NCBI GenBank assembly: GCA_000949895.1
Contig: JWIT01000004.1
Location: 124,001-188,000, forward strand
From: Agrobacterium arsenijevicii
Lineage (GTDB): Bacteria; Pseudomonadota; Alphaproteobacteria; Rhizobiales; Rhizobiaceae
Direction of reading: 5' to 3'
DNA: 64,000 nt
The position numbers were made by a program, and so were the translations under genes. The notes beneath the pieces are model-generated. The model was not told the DNA's origin. It did no database searches and was given only the letters and a program-made list of their open reading frames with translations. This document shows, piece after piece, positions 56,299-64,000 of the stretch (position 1 is the first letter of the stretch; the number at the start of each line of letters is the position of its first letter).

Positions 56299-57710
56299 AG
56301 ATGCCGAAAGCCATAGGCCTTGTCCATTTCATCGGCATAGGCGGGATCGGCATGAGCGGCATTGCCGAAGTGCTTCACAATCTCGGTCATCGCGTACAGG
56401 GCTCCGACCAGGCCGACAGCGCCAATGTGCAGCGCCTGCGCGACAAGGGCATCGAGGTATTCGTCGGCCATACGGCTGACAATCTCGGTGATGCCGAGGT
56501 AGTGGTCGTTTCCACCGCGATCAAGAAGAACAACCCCGAACTCATCGCCGCGCGGGAAAAACACCTGCCGATCGTTCGCCGCGCCGAAATGCTGGCCGAG
56601 CTGATGCGCTTCCGCAACGCCATCGCCATTGGTGGCACCCACGGCAAGACCACGACGACCTCCATGGTCGCGACCCTGCTGGAGGCCGGCAATCTCGACC
56701 CGACCGTCATCAATGGCGGCATCATCAACGCCTACGGCACCAACGCCCGCATGGGCGAGGGCGAGTGGATGGTGGTGGAGGCCGACGAATCCGACGGCAC
56801 CTTCCTGAAGCTGCCCGCCGATGTGGCCGTCATCACCAATATCGATCCGGAGCATCTGGATCACTATGGTAATTTTGACGCCGTGCGCGCCGCCTTCCGC
56901 CAGTTCGTGGAGAATGTTCCGTTTTACGGTTTCGGCGTCATGTGCCTCGATCATCCCGAGGTGCAGGCACTGGTTGGCCGGATCGAGGACCGCAAGGTCA
57001 TCACCTATGGTGAGAACCCGCAGGCCGACGTGCGGTTTTCGAATGTGCGCATCGACGGCACGCGGTCGATCTTCGATGTGGAAATCCGCCGTCGCCGCAC
57101 CGGCAAGATCTTTTCCTTCACGGACCTCGTCCTGCCGATGCCCGGCCGCCACAATGTTTCGAATGCTACGGCGGCGATTGCCGTCGCCAATCGTCTCGGC
57201 ATTTCGGAAGCCGACATCAAGAAGGGCCTTGCCTCCTTCGCCGGCGTCAAGCGGCGCTTCACGCTGACAGGCGAAGCCAATGGCGTGCAGGTCTTCGATG
57301 ATTACGGCCACCATCCGGTCGAGATCAAGGCCGTGCTTGCGGCGGCGCGCGAAGCCTGCAAGGGCCGCATCATCGCTGTGCATCAGCCGCACCGTTACAG
57401 CCGTCTTTCGAGCCTGTTCGATGATTTTGCGCATTGTTTTAACGATGCCGACACGATTATCCTTGCTCCGGTCTATGCTGCGGGCGAAGATCCGATCGAG
57501 GGCGCAAGCTCGGAAGCGCTGGTCTCTGCGATCAGGGCCGCCGGCCACCGCGACGCCCGTTTTCTCGAAAAACGGGAAGATCTCGCGTCAGTGGTTGCAG
57601 GCATTGCGAACCCGGGTGATTTCGTGGTTTTCTTGGGGGCTGGAAATATCACACAATGGGCGGCAGTGCTGCCTTCGGAATTGAAGAGCATATCAGGAAA
57701 GTCTGAATGA
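56295..57710 (+). CDS. murC: UDP-MurNAc:L-Ala ligase MurC
   Basis: A 471-residue Mur ligase with [17 protein letters not shown] at the N-terminus and the ATP loop [13 protein letters not shown] near residue 115. It adds L-alanine, the first stem-peptide residue. Start and stop both overlap neighbouring genes (murG and murB) by 4 bases, so these three genes are tightly coupled. E. coli MurC is 491 residues. Confidence 0.95.
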   Translation: MKMPKAIGLVHFIGIGGIGMSGIAEVLHNLGHRVQGSDQADSANVQRLRDKGIEVFVGHTADNLGDAEVVVVSTAIKKNNPELIAAREKHLPIVRRAEMLAELMRFRNAIAIGGTHGKTTTTSMVATLLEAGNLDPTVINGGIINAYGTNARMGEGEWMVVEADESDGTFLKLPADVAVITNIDPEHLDHYGNFDAVRAAFRQFVENVPFYGFGVMCLDHPEVQALVGRIEDRKVITYGENPQADVRFSNVRIDGTRSIFDVEIRRRRTGKIFSFTDLVLPMPGRHNVSNATAAIAVANRLGISEADIKKGLASFAGVKRRFTLTGEANGVQVFDDYGHHPVEIKAVLAAAREACKGRIIAVHQPHRYSRLSSLFDDFAHCFNDADTIILAPVYAAGEDPIEGASSEALVSAIRAAGHRDARFLEKREDLASVVAGIANPGDFVVFLGAGNITQWAAVLPSELKSISGKSE

Positions 57711-58672
57711 GACAGGTCGATGGGGTTAAATTGCTGGGGAGGCTCGGCGACGGGGTAAATGAACTGAGGGGACGGCTGACACCGGATGCGCCCATGGACC
57801 GCGTGACGTGGTTCAGAGCTGGCGGTCTTGCGGAAGTGATGTTCCAGCCGCACGATACCGACGATCTGATTACCTTCCTGAAAATCCTGCCGGAAGACGT
57901 GCCGTTGACCGTGGTCGGCGTCGGCTCTAACCTTCTGGTGCGCGACGGCGGTATTCCCGGTGTCGTCGTCCGTCTTTCCGCCAAGGGTTTCGGCTCGGTG
58001 GAGCTTGCCGGTGAAAACCGCATCAAGGCGGGCGCGATCTGCCCGGATAAACATATTGCCGCGATGGCCATGGATAATGGTATCGGCGGTTTCCATTTCT
58101 ATTACGGTATTCCCGGCTCCATCGGCGGCGCGCTGCGCATGAATGCGGGCGCCAATGGCGGTGAAACGCGCGAGCGTGTCGTGGAAGTCTATGCGGTCGA
58201 CCGTCAGGGCAACCAGCATGTGCTTTCCAATGCGGATATGGGTTACAGCTATCGCCATTCAGGCGCTGATGCCGGTCTGATCTTCACGGGTGCGCTGTTT
58301 GAGGGTTATCCCGAAGACAAGGCGAAGATCCGCGCCGATATGGACGCCGTGCGCCATCACCGCGAAACCGTGCAGCCGATTCGCGAGCAGACCGGTGGTT
58401 CGACCTTCAAGAACCCCGAAGGCCATTCCGCCTGGGAGCTGATCGACGAGGCGGGCGGCCGTGGTCTGGTTATCGGCGGTGCGCAGATGTCATCGCTGCA
58501 TTGCAATTTTATGATCAATACCGGCCATGCGACCGGTTACGATCTGGAATATCTGGGCGAGACCATCCGCAAGCGTGTGTTCGAGAAGACGGGTATCCGG
58601 CTGGAATGGGAAATCAAGCGGCTGGGGCTATTCATGCCGGGCCGTGAGGTGGAACCGTTTCTAGGGAGCTGA
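57707..58672 (+). CDS. murB: UDP-N-acetylenolpyruvoylglucosamine reductase MurB
   Basis: A 321-residue FAD enzyme that reduces the enolpyruvyl group to give UDP-MurNAc. Motifs include [14 protein letters not shown] near residue 70, [20 protein letters not shown] near residue 130 and [14 protein letters not shown] near residue 230. It is the last gene of the first dcw unit: a terminator overlaps its stop codon. The ATG overlaps the murC stop. Confidence 0.94.
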   Translation: MRQVDGVKLLGRLGDGVNELRGRLTPDAPMDRVTWFRAGGLAEVMFQPHDTDDLITFLKILPEDVPLTVVGVGSNLLVRDGGIPGVVVRLSAKGFGSVELAGENRIKAGAICPDKHIAAMAMDNGIGGFHFYYGIPGSIGGALRMNAGANGGETRERVVEVYAVDRQGNQHVLSNADMGYSYRHSGADAGLIFTGALFEGYPEDKAKIRADMDAVRHHRETVQPIREQTGGSTFKNPEGHSAWELIDEAGGRGLVIGGAQMSSLHCNFMINTGHATGYDLEYLGETIRKRVFEKTGIRLEWEIKRLGLFMPGREVEPFLGS

Positions 58673-58685
58673 AGCTCCCTTTTCT
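58662..58685 (+). terminator. Rho-independent terminator overlapping the murB stop codon
   Basis: AGGGAGCT and AGCTCCCT form an 8-bp inverted repeat around GA, followed by TTTCTT. The TGA stop at 58670-58672 lies in the loop and 3' arm, so ribosomes ending murB would disturb the hairpin. Confidence 0.72.
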
Positions 58686-58865
58686 TGTCGGTGCGACACT
58701 AAAAGCTTTTTTACGGCCTGGCGTTTATCGTAACGCCCGGTCAATAGTTATGGTTTATTATCAGATGGCGAAAACAGGAAATGCCAAGCCCGTTTACGCA
58801 GCCTTTCCGGTATTTTAGGCGGTTTTAATTCACGCGACATCAGGTCAAGCCCGTTGGGGGTTACG

Positions 58866-59669
58866 TTGGATCTCTGGAATAAACTGATCCAAGCCATAAG
58901 TTTTTCGGTTGCGACGCCCGAAGGCCGTCAGCGGCTGGAACCGCTGGATTTTGCGCTGCGTGTCGCCGTTCTGGTCACCATTATTGCCGTCGTGATAGAT
59001 ACGATGGGGCTGTACATTCTGTCGAAGTTCGGGCTGGTGACCGACCTTGCGAACGGGCTGATGCTCGGCACGACCCTGTCGGCAACGATCGCATTTACTC
59101 TGGCTTTCCTGATTTGCTGGATCAATGCGAGCGAAGTGAAGGTCCTTGCCCAGTCGCATGAGCGGTTTCTTCATCTCAGCCATACCGACGCCTTGACTGG
59201 TCTCAATAACAGGCTGGGGCTTTATGCCAATTGCGTCAAACTCGACACGCAATATTGCGTCGCCTTCTTCGATATCGATCACTTCAAATCGGTGAACGAC
59301 AGGTACGGCCATCTGGCCGGCGACTTGGTTATTTCCAGTGTCGCGGCCATCATACGCGATAGCTTCGACGACACCGCGCATGTTTCGCGGTTGGGTGGCG
59401 AAGAATTCGTTGTCGTGCAGGCGCTTGCTCCGCAGCACTTTCTGGAGGTGTGCGAAAGGGTACGTGCGAAGATCGCGGTGATCCCTATGGATTTCCAGGA
59501 CGTGCGGATCAATACCACGGTCTCGGTTGGGGTGGCTTTCCGGGCGAATTGGGAGATCTTTGAGAAAGTGTTGCACAATGCCGATATGGCGCTTTACGAA
59601 GCGAAACGAACTGGGCGCAATCGCGTCTGTCTCGCCGGTCATAAAGTCAGCCGCCAGAGTGTCGCATAG
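58866..59669 (+). CDS. Membrane-anchored GGDEF diguanylate cyclase
   Basis: A protein of about 267 residues. Two hydrophobic helices lie near residues 35-60 and 65-90, then a GGDEF domain (about residues 105-260). DALTGLNNR opens the domain, the metal site is FDIDHFKSVND, and the catalytic motif is RLGGEEF, intact. It should make cyclic di-GMP. No RxxD inhibitory site is evident. The start is uncertain: TTG at 58866 has GGGGG 5 bases before it, TTG at 58854 is possible. It lies between murB and ddl, splitting the dcw cluster. Confidence 0.85.
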   Translation: MDLWNKLIQAISFSVATPEGRQRLEPLDFALRVAVLVTIIAVVIDTMGLYILSKFGLVTDLANGLMLGTTLSATIAFTLAFLICWINASEVKVLAQSHERFLHLSHTDALTGLNNRLGLYANCVKLDTQYCVAFFDIDHFKSVNDRYGHLAGDLVISSVAAIIRDSFDDTAHVSRLGGEEFVVVQALAPQHFLEVCERVRAKIAVIPMDFQDVRINTTVSVGVAFRANWEIFEKVLHNADMALYEAKRTGRNRVCLAGHKVSRQSVA

Positions 59670-59688
59670 GTTTTGATATCTAGATGTT

Positions 59689-59722
59689 AAAAGGCCGCGA
59701 AACCCGGTTTCGCGGCCTTTTT
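59689..59722. terminator. Bidirectional terminator between GGDEF and MHS genes
   Basis: GGCCGCGAAAC and GTTTCGCGGCC pair with one-base flexibility around CCG, flanked by A-run and T-run. It serves the convergent GGDEF (plus) and MFS (minus) genes. Confidence 0.85.
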
Positions 59723-59744
59723 GCTGTTGCGGTTTTCGGTTGGC

Positions 59745-61049
59745 TCAGACTTCGTCCTTGCGGGAAAGCAGGATGCAGGCGAGCGTGATGAGGGCGGATA
59801 CGCAGAGGTAATAGCCGACATATCCCATGCCGTAATTCACCTGCAGCCATGTGGCGATATAGGGCGCCAGCGATGCGCCGAAGATGCCGGCCATGTTGAA
59901 GGTGATGGACGATCCGGTGTAGCGCACGCGGGTCGGGAAGGGGGCTGCGAGCGCCGTTCCGATCAGGCCGTAGGTCATGCCCATCAGCATCATCGCCAGA
60001 GCCGCGAAGACGAAGATCGAGCCTTCGCCGCCGGTCATCAGGCTGGGCAGAAGGAACGAGAACAGGCCGATCAGCACCGTTGTCGCGATCAGAACTTCAC
60101 GACGGCCAAACCGTTCGGCGAGCTTGCCGGCGATCGGGATGAAGATACCGAAGACGATGGAACCGAGGATCTGCACTTCCAGCGCGTCGAGGAACGGGAT
60201 TTTCAGAACCTTGACGTTGTAGGACAGCAGATAGGCGGTGCCGATGTAGAACAGCACGAAGGTGGCCAGCGCCACGAAGGTACCGAGCGCGAGGCTGCGC
60301 TTGTGGTTGCGGAACAATTCCACGACCGGCACGGCAACACGTTCTTCCTTTTCGATGGCCTTCTGGAAGTCAGGCGTTTCGGTGATCGACAGGCGAACCC
60401 ACATGCCGACGGCGATCAGGATGATCGAGGCGACGAAGGGAATGCGCCAGCCCCAGCTCAGAAGAGCTTCCTGCGACATGAAATGCAGCAGAATCCAGAA
60501 CACGCCGGAGGAGAGGAACAGGCCGACGGGTGCGCCAAGCTGCGGGAACATGCCGTACCAGCTGCGTTTGCCGGGCGGTGCGTTTTCCGTGGCCAGAAGC
60601 ACGGCGCCACCCCATTCTCCGCCAAGACCGAAACCCTGACCGAAGCGGCACAGCGCCAGCAGCAGCGGCGCCAGAACACCGGCCGTCTCATAGGATGGCA
60701 GAAGGCCGATCACGACCGTCGACACGCCCATGGTCAAAAGGGCGGCGACAAGCGTTGCCTTGCGGCCGACGCGGTCACCATAGTGGCCGAAGACGACCGC
60801 GCCGAGCGGACGGGCGAAAAAGGCGATGGAGAAAGTTGCGAAGGACGCCAGAAGCGCCGTCATCGGGTCGTTGTTCGGGAAGAACAATACCGGGAACACG
60901 AGCACTGCGGCCGTGGCGTATACGTAAAAATCGAAAAACTCGATGGTCGTGCCGACCAGGCTGGCAGTGAGAACTCGTGCAGGCGAATTTGTCTTTACAA
61001 CGTTCGAATTGCCAGCCGTCGGCGATACCGGAGATATCGCGTCAGTCAT
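59745..61049 (-). CDS. MFS transporter, metabolite:H+ symporter (MHS) family
   Basis: A 434-residue transporter with 12 predicted helices. The MHS signature is seen in TIEFFDFYVYATAA near residue 37, FFARPLGAVVFGHYGDRVGR (about 78-97) and GQGFGLGGEWGGAVLL near residue 140. Relatives carry organic acids, shikimate, proline/betaine or alpha-ketoglutarate. It has no functional link to the surrounding division genes and is opposed to them, so it was probably inserted into the cluster. Its ribosome site is weak. Confidence 0.87.
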   Translation of the reverse strand: MTDAISPVSPTAGNSNVVKTNSPARVLTASLVGTTIEFFDFYVYATAAVLVFPVLFFPNNDPMTALLASFATFSIAFFARPLGAVVFGHYGDRVGRKATLVAALLTMGVSTVVIGLLPSYETAGVLAPLLLALCRFGQGFGLGGEWGGAVLLATENAPPGKRSWYGMFPQLGAPVGLFLSSGVFWILLHFMSQEALLSWGWRIPFVASIILIAVGMWVRLSITETPDFQKAIEKEERVAVPVVELFRNHKRSLALGTFVALATFVLFYIGTAYLLSYNVKVLKIPFLDALEVQILGSIVFGIFIPIAGKLAERFGRREVLIATTVLIGLFSFLLPSLMTGGEGSIFVFAALAMMLMGMTYGLIGTALAAPFPTRVRYTGSSITFNMAGIFGASLAPYIATWLQVNYGMGYVGYYLCVSALITLACILLSRKDEV

Positions 61050-61464
61050 GGTTTTGGTTCCATTTTGGTTGATTGCAATGTCATGCCTTTGCAGGCGATG
61101 ACTGCGTTAACGCAATTTTTGTTCTTTTGAAATGCCAAAAAAGAAATAATGCGGACATTGTGATCCATTGGCGCGACAGGTGCAGTGGTGTCCTCCGAGG
61201 TGCAGTCTTGCGATTGAGAGACTGATTCAGGCTGCGGATTTAAAACGCTGAAACGTCTGATAATTTTCGCTGGGGAAAAGCGCTATCTGTTAACGTTTTG
61301 ATCTTGTCTTTATCGGGTGCAGAGGCCCGCGGCACCATGGTTCTATTTCCGATCATTGAAAACCTGCATGTTGCAATCCGTGCAACTCTCTGATTCCAAG
61401 GAGGGAATTCGGATCGATGCTGATTCTTTAATGGAACTCGGCATGTTGGACGCGGCGGTTAACG
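61050..61464. other. Long intergenic region upstream of ddl, no convincing gene
   Basis: This region holds the MHS promoter (minus) and the second dcw promoter (plus). TTAAC appears at 61290-61294 and 61459-61463, and more copies follow, including within the shared element. A 60-codon open frame (61317-61499) has no ribosome site or recognisable product. No RNA gene was seen. Confidence 0.35.
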
Positions 61465-61493
61465 AAAGTAAACGATTCATTAACCTTAATGGC
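61465..61493. promoter_or_regulatory. Element shared by the mraZ and ddl upstream regions (copy 2)
   Basis: This 29-base copy contains the perfect-arm palindrome CATTAACCTTAATG (61478-61491) and matches 44436-44464 at 24 of 29 positions. It lies about 100 bases before the ddl start. Nearby TTTAAC (61495-61500) and TTAACG (61459-61464) add to the CtrA-like appearance, although no TTAA pair has the required 7-base spacing. Confidence 0.5.
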
Positions 61494-61592
61494 GTTTAAC
61501 TGATCCCAAGGATCATGTGCCAGAATCACCGTTCGTCAAATTCGGTCGGTTCCGGTGCGGTTCGTAGCGGAGAGTTGGTGTCAGAGGTATCG

Positions 61593-62519
61593 ATGGGCGG
61601 CAAGCACGTAGCTGTTCTTTTGGGTGGGTTTTCGTCGGAGCGGCCAGTCAGCCTTTCGTCCGGGAACGCTTGCGCGCTTGCCCTTGAGGGTGAGGGGTAC
61701 AAGGTCACCCGTGTCGACGTGGGGCGCGATGTCGCCGCCGTGCTCGGTGAACTGCGCCCGGACGTCGCCTTCAATGCGCTGCATGGCCCCTTCGGAGAAG
61801 ATGGCACCATTCAGGGCATTCTCGAATATCTCGCCATTCCCTATACCCATTCCGGCGTGCTCGCCTCCGCACTTGCCATGGACAAGGCGCAGGCCAAGAA
61901 AGTGGCCGCGGCTGCCGGCATTCCGGTGGCTGCCGAACGCGTCATGAACCGTTTCGATTTCACCAGCGAGCATCCGCTTGCGCCGCCCTACGTCGTGAAG
62001 CCGGTGCGTGAAGGTTCCAGCTTTGGCGTGGTGATCGTCAAGGAAGACCAGTCGCATCCGCCGCAGATTCTTACCTCGTCGGAATGGCGTTATGGCGATC
62101 AGGTCATGGTCGAGCGTTACATTCACGGCCGCGAACTGACCTGCGGCGTGCTCGACGGCGAGGCGCTTGGCGTCACGGAAGTGGTGCCGCTCGGTCACAA
62201 TTTCTATGATTTTGACGCTAAATACGCTGCTGGTGGCTCAAAGCATGTCATTCCGGCAGAAATTTCACCGAAAATTTACCAAAAAATTCAAACACTGGCG
62301 GTTATGGCGCATCGGGCGATCGGGTGCCGTGGCGTAAGCCGTTCAGACTTTCGTTACGACGACCGCTTCTCAGAAGATGGCGAAGTTATCTGGCTTGAAG
62401 TGAATACGCAGCCGGGCATGACGCCGACCTCCCTGGTGCCGGAAATGGCGGCCCATGCTGGCCGCTCCTTTGGTAACCTTGTCAGCTGGATGGTGGAGGA
62501 CGCTTCGTGTTTGCGGTGA
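61593..62519 (+). CDS. ddl: D-alanine--D-alanine ligase
   Basis: A 308-residue ATP-grasp enzyme, the same length as DdlB (306). It supplies D-Ala-D-Ala for MurF. Typical stretches are [19 protein letters not shown] at the start, [17 protein letters not shown] near residue 65, and [18 protein letters not shown] near residue 270. The ATG at 61593 is preceded by GAGG; the frame is open to 61515 but adds 26 unlikely residues. It overlaps ftsQ by 13 bases. Confidence 0.93.
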   Translation: MGGKHVAVLLGGFSSERPVSLSSGNACALALEGEGYKVTRVDVGRDVAAVLGELRPDVAFNALHGPFGEDGTIQGILEYLAIPYTHSGVLASALAMDKAQAKKVAAAAGIPVAAERVMNRFDFTSEHPLAPPYVVKPVREGSSFGVVIVKEDQSHPPQILTSSEWRYGDQVMVERYIHGRELTCGVLDGEALGVTEVVPLGHNFYDFDAKYAAGGSKHVIPAEISPKIYQKIQTLAVMAHRAIGCRGVSRSDFRYDDRFSEDGEVIWLEVNTQPGMTPTSLVPEMAAHAGRSFGNLVSWMVEDASCLR

Positions 62520-63439
62520 CCGGCAAAAAGTCGACGGCAAAAAAGCGCGAGCAATTCGCGGCGGCAGCAAATGCCGACGATCGCATGGTGCTGCCGCGCC
62601 CGCTACGTCGCGTCGTGCGTTTCTGCGTCAGCCTTGCGACCGGACGCATCCACATTCCCGCCCATACCGGCACGATTTCGGCCGTCGCCTTTTACGCGGT
62701 GACCGGCCTTTACGGCATGTCGCTTGGCGGACACACGAATATCGTCACACAGACGACGACATCGGCCGCCGGTTTCGCGGTCGAGGACGTCAAGGTATCC
62801 GGCAATTTGCAGACTTCGGAAATCGAAGTCTTCCAGCTTCTCGGCCTCGACGGCAGCACCTCCCTGATTGCGCTTGATATCGATGCGGCGCGCCGCAAGC
62901 TCGTCCAGCTTCCCTGGGTGGAAGACGTCGACATCCGCAAGGTCTATCCGAAGACGGTTGAGGTTCGCCTGAAGGAGCGTGAAGCTTTCGGCATCTGGCA
63001 ACATGGTACGGAACTGTCGCTGATCGAAAAAAGCGGCAGCGTGATCGCGCCGCTGCGTGACAATAAATTTGCCGCCCTGCCGCTGTTCGTCGGACGTGAC
63101 GCGGAAACGGGTGCTGCCGGTTTCGTAGCGCAATTGGCCGACTGGCCGGAAATCCGTAACCGCGTTCGCGCCTATGTTCGCATTGCCGGCCGTCGCTGGG
63201 ATCTGCATCTCGACAACGGCATCGTCGTCAAGCTGCCGGAAGAGAACCTGCCGCAGGCGCTGCAATTGCTGGCGCGGCTCGATCTCGAGGAAAAAGTCCT
63301 GTCGCGCGATGTCGCCGCCGTTGATCTGCGTCTGACGGACCGCACCACGATCCAGTTGACCGAAGGTGCGACAGAGCGCCGTCAGACCGCTGTCGACGCA
63401 CGTACCAAGGCCCTCAAGAAGGCGGAGAAGAACACATGA
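62507..63439 (+). CDS. ftsQ: Cell division protein FtsQ
   Basis: A 310-residue bitopic divisome protein with a basic cytoplasmic tail (about residues 1-55), a membrane helix (about 57-77), a POTRA domain (about 90-160; [20 protein letters not shown]) and a beta domain with a C-terminal tail. It connects FtsB/FtsL to the divisome. The start is GTG at 62507 with GGAGGA 6 bases upstream, inside the ddl gene. Its stop overlaps the ftsA ATG. Confidence 0.92.
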   Translation: MFAVTGKKSTAKKREQFAAAANADDRMVLPRPLRRVVRFCVSLATGRIHIPAHTGTISAVAFYAVTGLYGMSLGGHTNIVTQTTTSAAGFAVEDVKVSGNLQTSEIEVFQLLGLDGSTSLIALDIDAARRKLVQLPWVEDVDIRKVYPKTVEVRLKEREAFGIWQHGTELSLIEKSGSVIAPLRDNKFAALPLFVGRDAETGAAGFVAQLADWPEIRNRVRAYVRIAGRRWDLHLDNGIVVKLPEENLPQALQLLARLDLEEKVLSRDVAAVDLRLTDRTTIQLTEGATERRQTAVDARTKALKKAEKNT

Positions 63440-64000
63440 GCTTTTTCGGTTCTTCCCATTTCGGTCTGCCTCGCCTAAAGCCGCTTTCTTCCAAGCGCAG
63501 CCACATCGTCTCGGTGCTCGACATCGGTTCGACCAAGGTCGTGTGCATGATCGGACGGCTGACGCCGCGCCAGGAAAGCGAAATCTTACCCGGCCGCACC
63601 CACAAGGTCGAAATCATCGGCATTGGCCACCAGCGTTCGCGTGGTGTGAAGTCCGGCGTGATCGCCGATCTCGACGCACTCGAAGGTGTGATCCGTCTTT
63701 CGGTCGATGCGGCCGAGCGCATGGCGGGCCTGACCGTCGACAGCCTGATCGTGAATGTTTCCGCCGGCCGGCTGGCGAGCGATATCTATACCGCGAGCAT
63801 CGACCTCGGCGGCCAGGAAGTGGAAGCAAGCGATCTGCGCAAGGTTCTGGTGGCGGCAAGCCAGCAGTCCATGCGTCAGGACCGGGCGATCCTTCATTCG
63901 CTTCCGACAGGTTATTCGCTGGATGGCGAGCGCGGCATTCGTGACCCGCTGTCAATGTATGGCGATCTTCTCGGCGTTGACATGCACGTCGTGACTGTCG
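63436..64000 (+). CDS. ftsA: Cell division protein FtsA, partial (C-terminus beyond right edge)
   Basis: The first 188 residues of the actin-like FtsZ-membrane tether. The phosphate-binding block VSVLDIGSTKVVCMIG (about residues 26-41) and the SHS2-type 1C domain start (GVKSGVIADLDALEGVIRLSV, about residues 70-90, then TVDSLIVNVSAGRL) are present. The ATG overlaps the ftsQ stop (ATGA, 63436-63439), the usual ftsQ-ftsA arrangement; ftsZ is expected just beyond the window. Confidence 0.93.
   Translation, partial: MSFFGSSHFGLPRLKPLSSKRSHIVSVLDIGSTKVVCMIGRLTPRQESEILPGRTHKVEIIGIGHQRSRGVKSGVIADLDALEGVIRLSVDAAERMAGLTVDSLIVNVSAGRLASDIYTASIDLGGQEVEASDLRKVLVAASQQSMRQDRAILHSLPTGYSLDGERGIRDPLSMYGDLLGVDMHVVTV

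Noticed and set aside
61317-61499. A 60-codon open frame before ddl
   Set aside because: It has no ribosome site or recognisable product, and it runs through the shared regulatory element.

Overview
The window looks like chromosomal DNA of an Agrobacterium/Rhizobium-group alphaproteobacterium. The support is the high GC content, a complete rhizobial-type division and cell wall (dcw) cluster, a PPi-type phosphofructokinase, a btaAB betaine-lipid pair behind a Pho box, a type A RNase P RNA, RIME-like palindromic repeats and CtrA-like boxes. The genus is inferred from gene content and was not tested by a database search. No prophage, insertion sequence, CRISPR array or tRNA gene was seen.

Layout. 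0-4.5 kb: a polyamine/iron-type ABC importer (ATPase cut by the left edge, two permeases, binding protein) and an RpiR regulator, all on the minus strand. 4.6-11.1 kb, plus strand: an N-formylglutamate amidohydrolase-family hydrolase, an ethanolamine-type permease, a glutamine synthetase-like ligase, an aldehyde dehydrogenase and an iron alcohol dehydrogenase. This set fits a gamma-glutamyl route for ethanolamine or another amino alcohol. 11.1-14.4 kb: a small secreted protein, an orphan ParA-like ATPase behind a CtrA-like box, and a TetR/MFS pair sharing a 16-bp operator. 14.4-19.1 kb: an L,D-transpeptidase behind a perfect CtrA consensus, an aldose-epimerase-like protein, a DUF442 protein, RidA, and a MarR plus paired SMR operon. 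19.4-28.2 kb: a HugZ-like FMN protein, a coupled ThDP enzyme and CoA-transferase, an alpha/beta hydrolase, EttA, an ArsR-methyltransferase fusion with metF, and an unlisted 25-residue membrane peptide gene. 28.4-38.8 kb: five peptidoglycan hydrolases interleaved with btaAB, a LysE exporter, PPi-PFK and a TerB/J-domain protein. 38.9-44.3 kb: two tandem FAD oxidoreductases, rnpB, and a HxlR regulator divergent from an SDR/MDR pair.

44.4-64 kb holds the dcw cluster: mraZ-rsmH-ftsL-ftsI-murE-murF-mraY-murD-ftsW-murG-murC-murB, closed by a terminator that overlaps the murB stop. A GGDEF protein and an opposed MHS transporter follow, then ddl-ftsQ-ftsA (ftsA runs off the right edge). Most dcw genes overlap or are separated by a few bases, so translation is probably coupled. 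MurE carries the meso-DAP signature DNPR.

The most notable non-coding signals are these: a 29-bp element (24/29 identical) shared by the two upstream regions of the dcw cluster; four CCCA repeats at exactly 10-bp period spanning the likely mraZ promoter (a MraZ operator in reverse orientation); a TetR operator filling the spacer of a promoter that would give a leaderless mRNA; and a hairpin that would bury the btaA ribosome binding site just downstream of its Pho box.
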